In this document: in pieces, positions 35,442 through 48,360 of the stretch | Layout: each line of letters starts with the position of its first letter | How positions within the stretch are numbered: position 1 is the stretch's first letter | Origin: Budorcas taxicolor | Taxonomy: Eukaryota > Chordata > Mammalia > Artiodactyla > Bovidae | Assembly: GCF_023091745.1 (NCBI RefSeq) | Contig: NC_068912.1 | Location: 54,304,567 to 54,368,566 of the forward strand | Reading direction: 5' to 3' | Length of the DNA stretch: 64,000 nucleotides | Notes under the pieces: generated by a model | What the model was told of the DNA's origin: nothing | The model's database searches: none | What the model saw: the letters and a program-made list of their open reading frames with translations, nothing else | Translations under genes and position numbers: made by a program

Positions 35442-37748
35442 GTTGATTTATAGAGTTGTTCATGGCTTCTGTTTTGTTACTGATCTTCTGTCTGGTTTTT
35501 CTACCCATTACTGAAGGTAGGACATTAAAGTCTCCTGCTATTATTGTTGAGTGGTCTGTTGCTCAATTCTCTCACTGTTTGGTTCGTATATTTTGAAGCC
35601 CAGATGTTTGGGGCATGTCACCTTAAAATTGTCTTATCTTAATGATGTGGTGACTTGGTCTTCTTTGTCTCTTGAAACAGGGTTTTTGTACATCCTTTTT
35701 TTAATCTCATATTGTTATTACTACTGAAACTTTTTCCATTACTTTTTGCATAAAATATCTTTTTTCAAACTTTCAGTTTCAGTCTGTGTGTATCTTTGGC
35801 TCTAAAGTGAGTTGCTTACAGACTGTCTATTAGGATAACCTTTGTTTTTTGATATGCTTCTGCAAATCCATGCTTTTATAATGGAGAATTAACCCACTTA
35901 CATTTGACTGCAGGAGTTTCACACATTTTACATTTAAAGTAATTACTGATAAGGAAAAAAATTTTTTTTTGCTATTTCGCTATTTATTTTCCATGTGTCA
36001 CTGCTTTTTATCCCTCGTTTTCTTCATTTCTGCCTTCTTTTATGATTAGCTGATTTTTTGTAATGATAGTTTTTACTCTCTTCACCTTTCCTTTTGCATA
36101 TATTCTATAGATTATTTTTTTACAATGGCCATAAGGATTACATGTAATACTTATGCTATAAAATTTATTTTGAATAGACACAGACTTAAGTTTAAATGCA
36201 TGCAAAAATCTACTCTTTAATTACTCCACCTTCTCTCCTCTGCTTTAAGTTTTTGTTGACAAAAATTACATTTTTATGCATTTTCTATTCATTAACAAAG
36301 ATTTGTAATTTTTATGTATTTATTTCTTAAATGCTATAGAAAATACAAAGTGGAGTTATAACAGAAAATTACAATAATCTTGGTTTTATATTTACTCACA
36401 TATTCCCTTTCCCAGAGAACACTAAATATTCATATGGTTTCCAGATATTGTCTAATATTCTTTTATTTCAAACTGAAGGACCCTTGTTTGCATTTCTTAT
36501 GGGGCACACCCGTATGAAATGAATATCATAATAACGAAGATCACCACTTTTGTCAATTTGGGAATCTCTTAATTCCTCCTCATTTCTGAAAGATGATTGT
36601 GGTGGAAATAGAATTCTTGATTGACTGAATTTTACCCCCTTTTTAGCACTTTAAATATGTAATTCTATTGCCTTTTAACCTCCAAGACTTTTGCTGAGAA
36701 ATTGGCTGATTATTGAATTGGAAGAGATGGGTCCTTTCTCTCCAGTTGCTTTCCAGATCCTCTTTTTGTTATTTAACATTTTCTTTATAATTGGTCTCAG
36801 CATGAGTCTCTATGGATTTATCCTATTTGGGTTGTTATGCTTCTCGCATTTGTAGATTTTTTATCTTTCACCAGATTAGGAATTTCTCTGGCCATTATTT
36901 AGCAAATAATCTCTCTGCCCCTCATCCTACCTTCTCCTTCAGGGACTTACATAATGCATGTATCAGTCTACCTGACTATATCCCATAAATCTCTTAGGCT
37001 ATATTCACTTAAAAAAAAAAATTCTTCCTTCCTTCTGTTCCTGAGAATTGATAATTTCAAATGTCCTGTCTTCTAGCTTTGCTGATTATTTCCTTTGTTT
37101 GATCAAATCTGATTGCCTCTGGAATATATCTAACTTCAACTATTTTCCAGCTTCAGAATTTCTGTGTGGTTTGTTTATAATTTGTCTCTGTTGATTTTCT
37201 GATTTTGTTCACATTTTGTTTTCCTCCTTTCTTTAGTTCTTTGTCTGTTTTCTTTTAGTTTGTAAGCACACTTGTTAAAGTCTTTGCCTGGGACATCCAA
37301 TGCATGTGTCTCTTTGGAGATGTTTTCTACCAGCTTATTTTTTTCATTTGATTATATTTTCTTGTTTATGTATATGCCTTATGATTTTATTGTCGATACT
37401 GAAAATTGAGAATTTACAAAAGGATCCACCTTCCCTGTTCTTTGTATACTGACTTTCTGTCAAGAAGTCTTTCTCTAAGCTAGTGCTTGATTTTGAGTAT
37501 TGAGAATAACCTAAAAAGATGCCTTATGGCCTTTTTTGAAGGCCTCAGGCTTTCCTGAACATGCATCTTTTATGGGTCTCAGTGTGGCTATTTTCAATGT
37601 TTCCATATATGTTTTGCATTTAAATATCTTAATATCCTGAAGTGTCTCTCCTTGGCACTTTTTATCACTTGTTTTTTTTGTCTCCACCCTGAAAAGGTAA
37701 AATTCCATTTCTCCTCTCAAAATTACTGTTCACTTCTGGTCACTAGAT

Positions 37749-39221
37749 GTTCAGTTCAGTTCAGTTCAGTTGCTCAGTTGTGTCGACTCTTTGCAACCCC
37801 ATTAATCGCATCACTCCAGGCCTCCCTGTCCATCACCAACTCCCGGAGTTCACTCAGACTCGTCCATCGAGTCCGTTATGCCATCCAGCCATCTCATCCT
37901 CTGTCGTCCCCTTCTCCTCCTGCCCCCAATCCTTCCCAGCATCAGGGTCTTTTCCAATGAGTAACTGTTTGCATGAGGTGGCCAAAATATTGCAGTTTCA
38001 GCTTCAGCATCAGTCATTCCGATGAACACCCAGGACTAATCTCCTTTAAGATGGACTAGTTGGATTTCCTTGCAGTCCAAGAGATTTTCAAGAGTCTTCT
38101 CCAACACCACAATTCAAAAGCATCAATTCTTCAGTGCTCAGCCTTCTTCACAGTCCAACTCTCACATCCATACATGGCCACTGGAAAAACCATAGCCTTG
38201 ACTAGAAGGACCTTTGTTGAAAAGTAATGCCTCTGCTTTTGAATATGCTATCTAGGTTGGTCATAACTTTCCTTCCAAGGAGTAAGCGTCTTTTAATTTC
38301 ATGGCTGTAATCATCACCTGCAGTGATTTTGGAGCCCCCCAAAATAAAGTCTGACACTGTTTCTACTGTTTCCCCATCTATTTCCCATGAAGTGATGGGA
38401 CCAGATGCCATGACCTTCATTTTCCGAATGTTGAGCTTTAAGCCAACTTTTTCACTCTCCTCTTTCACTTTCATCCAGAGGCTTTTTAGTTCCTCTTCAC
38501 TTTCTGCCATAAGGGTGGTGTCATCTGCATATCTGAGGTTATTGATATTTCTCCCGGCAATCTTGATTCCAGCTTGTGTTCTTCCAGTTCAGCATTTCTC
38601 ATGATGTACTCTGCATAGAAGTTAAATAAGCAGGGTGACAATATGCAGCCTTGATGTACTCCTTTTCCTATTTGGAACCAGTCTGTTGTTCCATGTCCAG
38701 TTCTAACTGTTGCTTCCTGACCTGCATACAGATTTCTCAAGAGGCAGGTCAGGTGTTCTGGTATTCCTATCTCTTTCAGAATTTTCCACCGTTTATTGTG
38801 ATCCACACAGTCAAAGGCTTTGGCATAGTCAATAAAGCAGAAAGAGATGTTTTTCTGGAACTCTCTTGCTTTTCCCATGATCCAACGGATGTTGGCAATT
38901 TGATCTCTGGTTCCTCTGCCTTTTCTAAAACCAGCTTGAACATCTGGAAGTTCATGGTTCACGTATTGCTGAAGCCTGGCTTGGAGAACTTTAAGCATTA
39001 CTTTACTAGTGTGTGAGATGAGTGCAATTGTGCGGTAGTTTGAGCATTCTTTGGCATTGCCTTTCTTTGGGATTGGAATGAAAACTGACCTTTTCCAGTC
39101 CTGTGGCCACTGCTGAGTTTTCCAAATGTGCTGGCATATTGAGTGCAGCACTTTCACAGTATCATCTTTAAGGATTTGAAATAGCTCAATTGGAATTCCA
39201 TCACCTCCACTTGCTTTGTTT
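37749..39221 (-). mobile_element. 5'-truncated BovB, antisense
   Basis: From TTCAGTTCAGTTCAGTTCAG to the linker before RT. The reading frame is split close to the catalytic motif: 38486-39262 carries RT blocks 1-5, and 38202-38510 carries the rest. Confidence 0.92.
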
Positions 39222-39262
39222 GGGTAGCATAGTTTAAGGGTAAAAAAGAGTTTCAGATTCAC
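38486..39262 (-). pseudogene. BovB reverse transcriptase fragment (258 codons)
   Basis: It keeps DYAKAFDCVDHNKRWKILKE and QGCILSPCLFNF. A one-base loss after ELEE shifts the frame just before the YADD motif, so the catalytic site is not in this frame. The first residues derive from flanking DNA. Confidence 0.88.
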
Positions 39263-39760
39263 ATCCCACCTCTGCGACTGCTTAGTGAACTTGACCAGGC
39301 ATATTATCTTACCCTTCCTGAAGCCTCCTTGTTTTCATGGAGATAGCACACCACTCATTTTGCATGGTTTTACTCAGAAATGAATTAGACAACTGTAACA
39401 TATGTGCTTCTTAGAAAGAAATTAAGCAATAAAGCTGTTACTTCTACTACTATTCACCGAGCAAACATGAAAAGACAGTATAGTGAAGTGGCTTAACAAG
39501 AAGGTTTGGAATGAAGAATGATTTGGTACAGGTTATTTATAGTTTTGTGATTTGGGATAATACATTTAATTTTTCTTTGCCTCAGTTTGTATAAATGGTG
39601 GAGAAATGTCTGTTATGAAATATCAGTTATTTAACCTATGTAGAGTGATCAGCACTGAGCATGGAACACATGCTGTGTGTGCACTGGGTATTAAATTCCA
39701 GGTCCTTCATGTTCATGAATCTGTAAGATGAGTCATTTTCTTCACTTACAGCATGCATAA
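39225..39760 (-). repeat. Two MIR relics, antisense
   Basis: ACATCCCACCTCTGCGACTG with CTTGACCAGG near 39260-39300, and GCCTCAGTTTGTATAAATGG near 39580, are MIR-like in antisense. Both are diverged. Confidence 0.55.
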
Positions 39761-39835
39761 AAGAGGAGCCACGTCCTATGTGTCTGTCCACTATTTACAG
39801 AAATTAAACCTAAAAATTAATATGCTTCCTATTCT

Positions 39836-40091
39836 GCTGCTGCTAAGTCACTTCAGTCGTGTCCGACTCTGTGTGACCCCATAGATGGCAGCCCACCAGG
39901 CTCCACTGTCCCTGGGATTCTCCAGGCAAGAACACCGGAATGGGTTGCCATTTCCTTCTCCAATACATGAAAGTGAAAAGTGAAAGTTAAGTCGCTCAGT
40001 CATGTTCGACTCTTCGCGACCCCATGGACTGCAGCCCACTAGGCTCCTCCATCCATGGGATTTTCCAGGCAAGAGCACTGGAGTGGGGTGC
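39836..40091 (-). mobile_element. Bov-A2 SINE (dimer), antisense, with perfect 11-bp TSD
   Basis: CTTCCTATTCT at 39825-39835 and 40092-40102 flanks two BovA units with the AAGTGAAAAGTGAAAGTT linker. It sits about 230 bp upstream of the GBP promoter element. Confidence 0.95.
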
Positions 40092-40304
40092 CTTCCTATT
40101 CTAGGTTTCCCAAACTGACACCCAATCCTGAGATACATTCCATTATATTTAAGGATCTAATAGACACCTTTTTCAACACTAAATGGTCTCTAAGATGTCT
40201 TTCAAAGCTATTAATGTGAAGGTTCTAGAGAAATTGTGTCAAACCCATCTTCCCCCCTACTAGGATAGCTTCCATAAGTTCTTTTTATGGCTGTTGAGTC
40301 ATTG

Positions 40305-40350
40305 CTTTGCTCTCAGTGCTTCAGTTTCATATTATTGTAAACCTATTAGA
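40305..40350 (+). promoter_or_regulatory. GBP promoter ISRE/GAS-like element
   Basis: CAGTTTCATATTATTGTAAA (within 40321-40343) closely resembles the overlapping ISRE and GAS of human GBP1, which as I recall reads CAGTTTCATATTACTCTAAA. In that gene the sites bind ISGF3/IRF1 and STAT1 and give induction by interferons. The element lies 154-176 bp upstream of the exon 1 donor, as expected for a GBP promoter. Activity is inferred. Confidence 0.82.
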
Positions 40351-40429
40351 GAAGTTGCTTTACTTCTATCTGTTTGCTAAAGGAAAGCAGGCAAGACCCA
40401 GGATATTGAGCTGGTAAAATAGAAGTCTA

Positions 40430-40497
40430 ACCATCTAGTGAGAGAAAGAGAAATTTGTTACAGAACCATTCCATCTGAGCACAGGAGAAGAAAACAG
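40430..40497 (+). other. GBP noncoding exon 1 (3' end)
   Basis: The sequence AGTGAGAGAAAGAGAAATTT and the end GGAGAAGAAAACAG just before donor GTAAGA resemble the human GBP1 leader exon as remembered. Joining to exon 2 (ACAAGGCGAC then ATG) gives a typical GBP 5' UTR. The transcription start was not determined, so the left edge is approximate. The donor at 40498 is good. Confidence 0.72.
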
Positions 40498-41640
40498 GTA
40501 AGAACTCTAGCTTTTCCTCAAAGCAGATTCTTCTTCAGTGCTAAAGGAGCCCTGCTCTGGGAGCAGAAGCCCATGGTAAGATTAGTGCAGGGGTGGGAAG
40601 GGATCTGTAACGGTTAGTTTTCTAATAAATGATCAGCATCAAAACTGTAGGTCATCCTGATTTGGGACATTGGTCCAGGTGTTAGCATGGGCCATCCCAT
40701 CTCTGGGTCATGACTATGCTTGTGTGGAGTTAAGCACCAAGGACACAGGGCAAAACTGAGTTTGGAATGAATTAGGATTGTCCTTCTCTTTGCTGATGTT
40801 GAGTGGGGATAATGATTGTATTATCATTTTCTTTGATACAACTTGCTCAATACTGATTTGACTGCAGCTAAGAAAGTGAAAGGGCGACAGTTATGTTATT
40901 GATTTATTCTTTCTCATGAGAAGGAAAGAACAGTAAATGAGGTGCAGTGGACCTGTTAAAGGGAAAAAGCTGAAATCCAGAGAAAGATGTAGATTTATGA
41001 AGACATCATACTCTTCAGTCCTACCTTTGCACTTTGTTTTAAAGTCAACATCTTCCTTTAGAAACAGCCCAGGTTCACTAGGTTCAATGTGTTGGTGCCA
41101 ACTCGAGGATGCCTTACACCTTAGGACAGAATTCAGTCCCACCACTTTATTAAAAGCTTTGTCTTTAAAGAATCTACTCTGGAGCAGTGCTAAAGTCACC
41201 ACTGTTGTTCACTTTGCCCTCTCTGGGTTCTCAAGCAGTTCTGATCTTGCCTCCTGGAGACTCTTCTCCTGACTTCCTTGGCTTGGAACTAGCCCTATTC
41301 ATCACCAACTGTCTGACACCTGTCTCTCTCTCTTCAGTTTCCTGCCCTTGGTTCCCTTCCCACTCCTCTCTCCTCACCCCTACCTTTCTTCATCTTCTTC
41401 CTGCTTCTACTTCTCCTCTACAAGATGGGAGAAAAGAACAAAACAGAAAACTTAGATTGTATGGCTGGAAATATAGCTATTTTCTTTCAATAACTTTCTT
41501 CTCTAGCTCTGTTACTCTCTTCCTGATCTTTTAATCTTTATTTCACTTTTTTCTCCCCTCATATACACACCTGAGTTTTAGCAAAATACAGTCTTCGCAA
41601 TTGTGTAGTTTATCCCCACTTAGTTGGAGGCTAATTTATT
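40498..41640 (+). other. GBP intron 1, first part
   Basis: Non-repeat DNA follows exon 1. Frames at 40891-41534 show no splice-bounded coding pattern or family similarity that I recognise. Intron 1 runs to 49029, about 8.5 kb, most of the rest being BovB. Confidence 0.6.
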
Positions 41641-42425
41641 GTGATTTAGGTCATACCTGAATGGACTAGTGGTTTTCCCTACTTTCTTCAATTTAAGTCT
41701 GAATTTGGCAATACAGAGTTCATGATCTGAGCCACAGTCAGCTCCTGGTCTTGTTTTTGCTGACTGTATAGAGCTTCTTCAACTTTGGCTGCAAAGAATA
41801 TAATAATCTGATTTTGGTGTTGACCATGTGGTGATGTCCATGTGTAGAGTCTTCTCTTGTATTGTTGGAAGAGGGTGTTTGCCATGACCAGTATGTTCTC
41901 TTGGCAAAATGCTACTAGCCTTTGCCCTGCTTCATTTCGTAATTCAAGGCTAAATATGCCTGTTATTTCAAGTGTTTCTTGACTTCCTACTTTGGCATTC
42001 CAGTCCCCTATAATGAAAAGGACATCTTTTTTGGGTGTTAGTTCTAAAAGGTCTTGTAGGTCTTCATAGAACAATTCACCTTAACTTCTTCAGCGTTACT
42101 GGTTGGGGCATAGATTTGGATTACCACGATATTGAATGATTAGCCTTGGAGACAAACAGAGATCATTGTATCGTTTTTGAGATTGCATCCAAGTACTGCA
42201 TTTTGGACTCTTTTGTTTACTATGATGGCTACTTCATTTCTTCTAAGGGACTCTTGCCCACAGTAGTAGATATAATGGTCATCTCATCCCCTGTTTGACC
42301 ACTTCCAATTTGCCTTGATTCATGGACCTAACATTCCAGGTTCCCATGCAATATTGCTCTATACAGCATCGGACCTTGGCTTCCATCACCAGTTACATCC
42401 ACAGCTGGGTGTTGTTTTTGCTTGG

Positions 42426-45400
42426 CTAGTAAGAAAAGACAAAATGATAGGATACTGAAAGAGGAACTCCCCAGGTCAGTAGGTACCCAATATGCTACGG
42501 GAGATCAGTGGAGAAATAACTCCAGAAAGAATGAAGGGATGGAGCCAAAGCAAAAACAATACCCAGTTGTCGATGTGACTGGTGATAGAAGCAAGGTCCG
42601 ATGCTGTAAAGAGCAATATTGCATAGGAACCTGGAATGTCAGGTCCATGAATCAAGGCAAATTGTAAGTGGTCAACTAGGAGATGGCGAGAGTGAATGTC
42701 GACATTCTAGGAATCAGCGAACTGAAATGGACTGGAATGGGTGAAATTAACTCAGATGACCTTATATCTACTACTGCGGGCAGTAATCCCTTAAAAGAAA
42801 TGAAGTAGCCATCATGGTCAACAAAAGAGTCCAAAACGCAGTACTTGGATGCAATCTCAAAAATGACAGAATGATCTCTGTTCGTTTCCAAGGCAAACCA
42901 TTCAATATCACAGTAATCCAAGTCTATGCCCCAACCAGTAATGCTGAAAAAGTTGAAGTTGAATGGTTCTATGAAGGTCTACAAGACCTTTTAGAACTAA
43001 CACCCAAAATTGATGTCCTTTTCATTATAGGAGACTGGAATGCAAAAATAGGAAGTCAAGAAACACCTGGAGTAACAGCCAAATTTGGCCTTGGAGTACG
43101 GAATGAAGCAGGGTAAAGGCTAATAGAGTTTTGCCAAGAGAACATACTGGTCATGGCAAACACCCTCTTCCAACAACACAAGAGAAGACTCTACACATGG
43201 ACATCACCAGATGGTCAACATCAAAATCAGATTGATTATATTCTTTGCAGCCAAAGATAGAGAACCTCTATACAGTCAACAAAAAAATGACCAGGAGCTG
43301 ACTGTGGCTCAGATCATGAACACCTTATTGCCAAATTCAGACTTAAATTGAAGAAAGTAGGGAAAACCACTAGTCCGTTCAGGTATGACCTAAATCAAAT
43401 CCCTTATGATTATACAGTGGAAGTGAGAAATAGATTTAAGGGTCTAGATCTGATAGATACAGTACCTGATGAACTATGGGTGGAGGTTTGTGACATTGTA
43501 CAGGAGACAGGGATCAAGACCATCCCCATGGAAAAGAAATGCAAAAAAGAAAAATGGCTGTCTGAGGAGGCCTTACAAATAGCTCTGAAAAGAAGAGAAG
43601 CGAAAAGCAAAGGAGAAGAGGAAAGATATAAGCATCTGAATGCAGAGTTCCAAAGAATAGCAAGAAGAGATAAAAAAGCCTTCCTCAGCGATCAATGCAA
43701 GAAATAGAGGAAAAACAACAGAATGGGAAAGACTAGAGATCTCTTCAAGAAAATTAGAGATACCAAGAGAACATTTCATGCAAAGATGAGCTCGATAAAC
43801 GACAGAAATGGTATGGACCTAACAGAAGCAGGAGATATTAATAAGAGGTGGCAAGAATACACAGAAGAACTGTACAAAAAAAAAGATCTTCATGACCTGG
43901 ATAATCATGAAGGTGTGATCACTCATCTAGAGCCAGATATCCTGGAATGTGAAGTCAAGTGGGCCTTAGAAAACATCGCTACAAACAAAGCTAATGGATG
44001 TGATGGAATTCCAGTTGAGCTATTTCAAATCCTTAAAGATGATGCTGTGAAAGTGCTGCACTCAATATGCCAGCAAGTTTGGAAAACTCAGCAGTGGCCA
44101 CAGGACTGGAAAAGGTCAGTTTTCATTGCAATCCCAAAGAAAGGCAATGCCAAAGAATGCTCAAACTACCACACAATTACACTCATCTCACACGCTAGTA
44201 AAGTAATGCTTAAAGTTCTCCAAGCCAGGCTTCAGCAATACGTGCACCATGAACTTCCAGATGTTCAAGCTGGTTTTAGAAAAGGCAGAGGAACCAGAGA
44301 TCAAATTGCCAACATCCGTTGGATCATGGGAAAAGCAAGAGAGTTCCAGAAAAACATCTCTTTCTGCTTTATTGACTATACCAAAGCCTTTGACTGTGTG
44401 GATCACAATAAACGGTGGAAAATTCTGAAAGAGATAGGAATACCAGAACACCTGACCTGCCTCTTGAGAAACCTATATGCAGATCAGGAAGCAACAGTTA
44501 GAACTGGACATGGAACAACAGACTGGTTCCAAATAGGAAAAGGAGTACATCAAGGCTGCATATTGTCACCCTGCTTATTTAACTTCTATGCAGAGTACAT
44601 CATGAGAAATGCTGGGCTGGATGAACACAAGCTGGAATCAAGATTGCGGGGAGAAATATCAATAACCTCAGATATGCAGATGACACCACCCTTATGGCAG
44701 AAAGTGAAGAGGAACTAAAAAGCCTCTGGAAGAAAGTGAAAGAGGAGAGTGAAAAAGTTGGCTTAAAGCTCAACATTCAGAAAACTAAGATCATGGTATC
44801 TGGTCCCATCACTTCATGGGAAATAGATGGGGAAACAGTGGAAACAGTGTCAGACTTTATTTTTTTGGGCTCCAAAATCACCGCAGAGGGTGACTGAAGC
44901 CATGAAATTAAAAGACGCTTACTCTTTGGAAGAAAAGTTATGACCAACCTAGATAGCATATTGAAAAGCAGAGACATTACATTGCCAACAAAGGTCTGTC
45001 TAGTCAAGGCTGTGGTTTTTCCTGTGGTCCTCTATGGATGTGAGAGTTGGACTGTGAAGAAAGCAGAGCACTGAAGGATTGATGCTTTTGAAGTGTGGAG
45101 TTGGGGAAGACTCTTGAGAGTCCCTTGGACTGCAAGGAGATCCAACCAGTCCATTCTGAAGGAGATCAGCCCTGAGATTTCTTTGGAGGGAATGATGCTG
45201 AAGCTGAAACTCCAGTACTTTGCCCACCTCATGCGAAGAGCTGACTCATTGCAAAAGACTTTGATGCTGGGAGGGATTGGGGGCAGGAGAAGAAGGGGAC
45301 GACAGAGGATGAGATGGCTGGATGGCATCACGGACTCGATGGACGAGAGTCTGAGTGAACTCCGGGAGTTGGTGATGGACAGGGAGGCCTGGCGTGCTGT

Positions 45401-45453
45401 GATTCATGGGGTCACAAAGAGTCAGACCCGACCTAGTGACTGAACTGAACTGA
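42426..45453 (+). mobile_element. Near complete BovB, sense, nested in antisense BovB
   Basis: It runs from the segment before the endonuclease (AAGACAAAATGATAGGATAC) through endonuclease, linker and RT to the ACTGAACTGA tail, about 3.0 kb. The coding region is split into frames at 42422-42667, 42814-43116, 43348-43707, 43723-44718 and 44694-44897, so it is disabled. It lies in GBP intron 1 in the same orientation as the gene. Confidence 0.93.
43723..44718 (+). pseudogene. BovB linker and reverse transcriptase fragment (331 codons)
   Basis: This is the longest frame in the window. It carries DYTKAFDCVDHNKRWKILKE and QGCILSPCLFNF, then shifts frame after GLDEHKLESR, just before YADD. The YADD-bearing continuation is in the neighbouring frame (44694-44897). 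It shares the GLDEHK/ELEEHK-site deletion with the copy at 37749-39221, which suggests a related source element. Confidence 0.9.
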
Positions 45454-46189
45454 TCAGTCTCTTCATTCTTCCTGGAGTTATTTGTCCACCAATCTTCAGT
45501 AGCATATTGGGCACCTGCTGACCTGGAGAGTTCATCTTTCAGTGTCCTATCTTTTTGCCTTTTCATAGTGTTCATGGGGTTTTCAAGGCAAGGATACTGA
45601 AGTGATTTGCCATTCCCTTTTCCAGTGGGCCACATTTTGTCAGAACTCTCACCCTGACCCATCCATCTTGGGTGGCCATACACGGCAGGGCTCATAGTTT
45701 CATTGAGTTAGACAAGGCTGTGGTCCATGCGATTAGACTGGTTAGTTTTCTGTGACTGTGGTTTTCATTCTGTCTGCCCTCTGATAGAGAAGGATAAGAG
45801 GCTTATGAAAGCTTCTTGATGGGAGAGACTGACTCAGGGGGAAACTGGGTCTGGTTCTGATGGGCGGGGCCATGCTCAGTAAATCTTTAATCTAATTTTC
45901 TGTTGATGAGTGGACCTGTGTTCCCTCCTTACTATTTACCTGGAGCCAAACTATGGTGGACATAATGAAGATAATGGTGGCCTCCTTCAAAAGGTCCCAT
46001 GCATGTACTGCTAACTCAGTGCCCCCAACCCTGCAGCAGACCACCACCAACCCACTCCTCCACCGGAGACTCCTGGACACTCACAGGTAAGTCTGGGTCA
46101 GTTTCCTGTTTGGTCACTGCTCCCTTCCCCCAGGTCCTGGTGCACGCAAGGTTCTGTCTGTGCCCTAAAAGAGTCTATTTCCCAGAATA

Positions 46190-47962
46190 GAGTTCCAAAG
46201 AATAGCAAGGAGAGATAAGAAAGCCTTCCTCAGTGATCAGTCCAAAGAAATAGAGGAAAACAATACAATGAGAAAGACTAGAGATCTCTTCAAGAAAATT
46301 AGAGACACCAAGGGAACATTTCATGCAAAGACAGGCTCAATAAAGGACAGAAATGGTATGGACCTAACAGAAGCAGAAGATATTAAGCAGAGGTAGCAAG
46401 AATACACAGAAGAACCATACAAAAAATCTTCACAACCCAGATGATCACAATGGTGTGATCACTCACCTAAAGCCAGACAGCCTGGAATGCAAAGTCAACT
46501 GGGCCTTAGGAAGCATCACTATGAACAAAGCTAGTGGAGGTGATGGAATTCCAGCTGAGCTGTTTCAAATCCTAAGAGGTAATGCTGTGAAAGTGCTGCT
46601 CTCAATATGCCAGCAAATTTGGAAAACTCAGCAGTTGTCATGGGGCTGGAAAAGGTCAGTTTTCTTTCCAATCCCCAAAAAAGACAATGCCAAAGAAAGC
46701 TCAAACGACCGCACAATTGCACTCATCTCACATGCTAGTAAAGTGATGCTCAAAATTCTCCAAGCCAGGCTTCAGTAATACATGAACTGTGAATTTCCAG
46801 ATGTTCAAGCTGGTTTTAGAAAAAGCAGAGGAACAAGAGATCAAAATGTCAACATTGCTCGATCATTGAAAAAGCAAGAGAGTTCCAGAAAAACATCTAT
46901 TTCTGCTTTATTGACTATGCCAAAGCCTTTGACTGTGTGGATCACCAAAAACTGTGGGAAATTCTTAAAGAAATGGGAATATCAGACCACCTAACCTGCC
47001 TCTTGAGAAATCTGTATGCAGGTCAAGAAGCAACAGTTGGACCTGGACATGGAACAACAGACTGGTTCCAACAGGAAAAGGAGTATGTCAAGGCTGCATA
47101 TTGTCACCCTGTTTATTTAACTTCTATGCAGAGTACATCATGAGAAATGCTGGGCTGGATGAAGCACAAGCTGGAATCAAGATTGCCGGGAGAAATATCA
47201 ATAACCTCAGATATATAGATGACACCTCCTTATGGCAGAAAGTTAAGAAGAACTAAAGAGCCTCTTGATGAAAGTGAAAGAGGAGAGTGAAAAATTTGGC
47301 TTGAAGCTCAGCATTCGGAAAACTAAGATCATGGCATCTGGTCCTATCACTGTATGGCAAATTGATGGGAAAAGAGTAGAAACAATGGCAGACTTTATTT
47401 TCTGGGAGCTCCAAAATCACTGCAGATGGTGATGGCAGCCATGAAATTAAATGATGCTTACTTCTTGGAAGGAAAGTTATGACCAACCTAAATAACGTTA
47501 AAAAGCAGAGACATTACTCTGCCAGCAAAGGTTCATCTAGTCAAGGCTATGGTTTCTCCTGTAGTCATGTATGGATGTGAGAGTTGGACTCTAAAGAAAG
47601 CTGAATGCCAAAGAATTGATGCTTTTGAACTGTGGTGTTGGAGAAGACCAGTCCATCTTAAAGGAAATCAGTCCTGAATATTCATTGGAAGGACTGATGT
47701 TGAGGCTGAAACTCCAATACTTGGCCACCTGATGTGAAGAACTGACTCATTTGAAAAGACCCTGATGCTGGGAAAGATTGAGGGCAGGAGGAGAAGGGGA
47801 TGACAGAGGATGAGATGGTTGGGTGACATCACCGATTCGATGGACATAAGTTTGAGTAAATAAACTCCGGGAGTTGGTAATGGACAGGGAGGCCTGGCGC
47901 ATTGCAGTCCATGGGTTACAAAGAGTTGGACGTGACTAAGTGACTGAACTGAACTGAATTTA
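46190..47962 (+). mobile_element. 5'-truncated BovB, sense, in GBP intron 1
   Basis: Linker and RT to the ACTGAACTGAA tail, older and more diverged than the copy at 42426-45453 (frames of at most 107 codons). It abuts the 5' end of the antisense BovB. Confidence 0.92.
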
Positions 47963-48360
47963 TTGTGAAGCTAATGAATTTTAAGTTTTAGAGCCCCTTG
48001 TTTCTACAAGCCCACAGCAAGCTTTTGGAAGAGCTTTAAGCCATGTATTTCACAAGGTTACAGACTTATAAAATTTGCTAAAGTCAGTTCCACTTCTAGG
48101 AAAGAAGTTTGAGAAAATCTGTGGACTATTATTTCAGTAGAAATAAGGATAGCTAATGAGAAAATGCATTTTAAATCATTAAAAATTGTTCAGAGACATA
48201 TATCAATTGATGAACCTTTATTCATGAAATTCTTTATTCATAGTAAGAATTAATGAATAAAAAATAAATAGTCACTCTTCACACAAAGTTAGGAAATGCA
48301 ACAAATCTCTCTGAATCCTATTCTGTTTTACATTTAATGTCTAGTATAAATTGCACCTCA
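47963..48360. other. Intron 1 unique stretch
   Basis: AT-rich intron sequence with nothing recognised. Confidence 0.5.

Larger units (their letters stand above)
31085..37748 (-). mobile_element. Old near full-length L1, antisense
   Basis: The + strand follows an L1 in reverse: 3' UTR (AAAAGTACAATTCAGTAGCA), ORF2 C-terminus (about 32300-32800), RT and endonuclease regions, then probable ORF1/5' sequence (about 36700-37500). A 90-codon minus-strand frame at 33766-34035 keeps the L1 RT block SGTRQEILLLPFLFNIVLEV, where the family has RQGCPLSPLLFN, so it is decayed. SINEs at 31194-31955 and a Bov fragment at 35275-35441 interrupt it. Confidence 0.82.
41641..46188 (-). mobile_element. BovB 5' half, antisense, split by another BovB
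   Basis: 41641-42424 is antisense endonuclease sequence, and the same element continues at 45454-46188 with the endonuclease N-terminus and 5' UTR (GTTTCATTGAGTTAGACAAG, GATGGGCGGGGCCATGCTCA). Between them lies a sense BovB. It is 3'-truncated as seen here, because RT sequence is missing left of 41641. Confidence 0.88.

Noticed and set aside
40891..41534. Frames of 103-115 codons on both strands after exon 1
   Set aside because: Overlapping frames on opposite strands without splice or family support. More likely chance in unique intron sequence.
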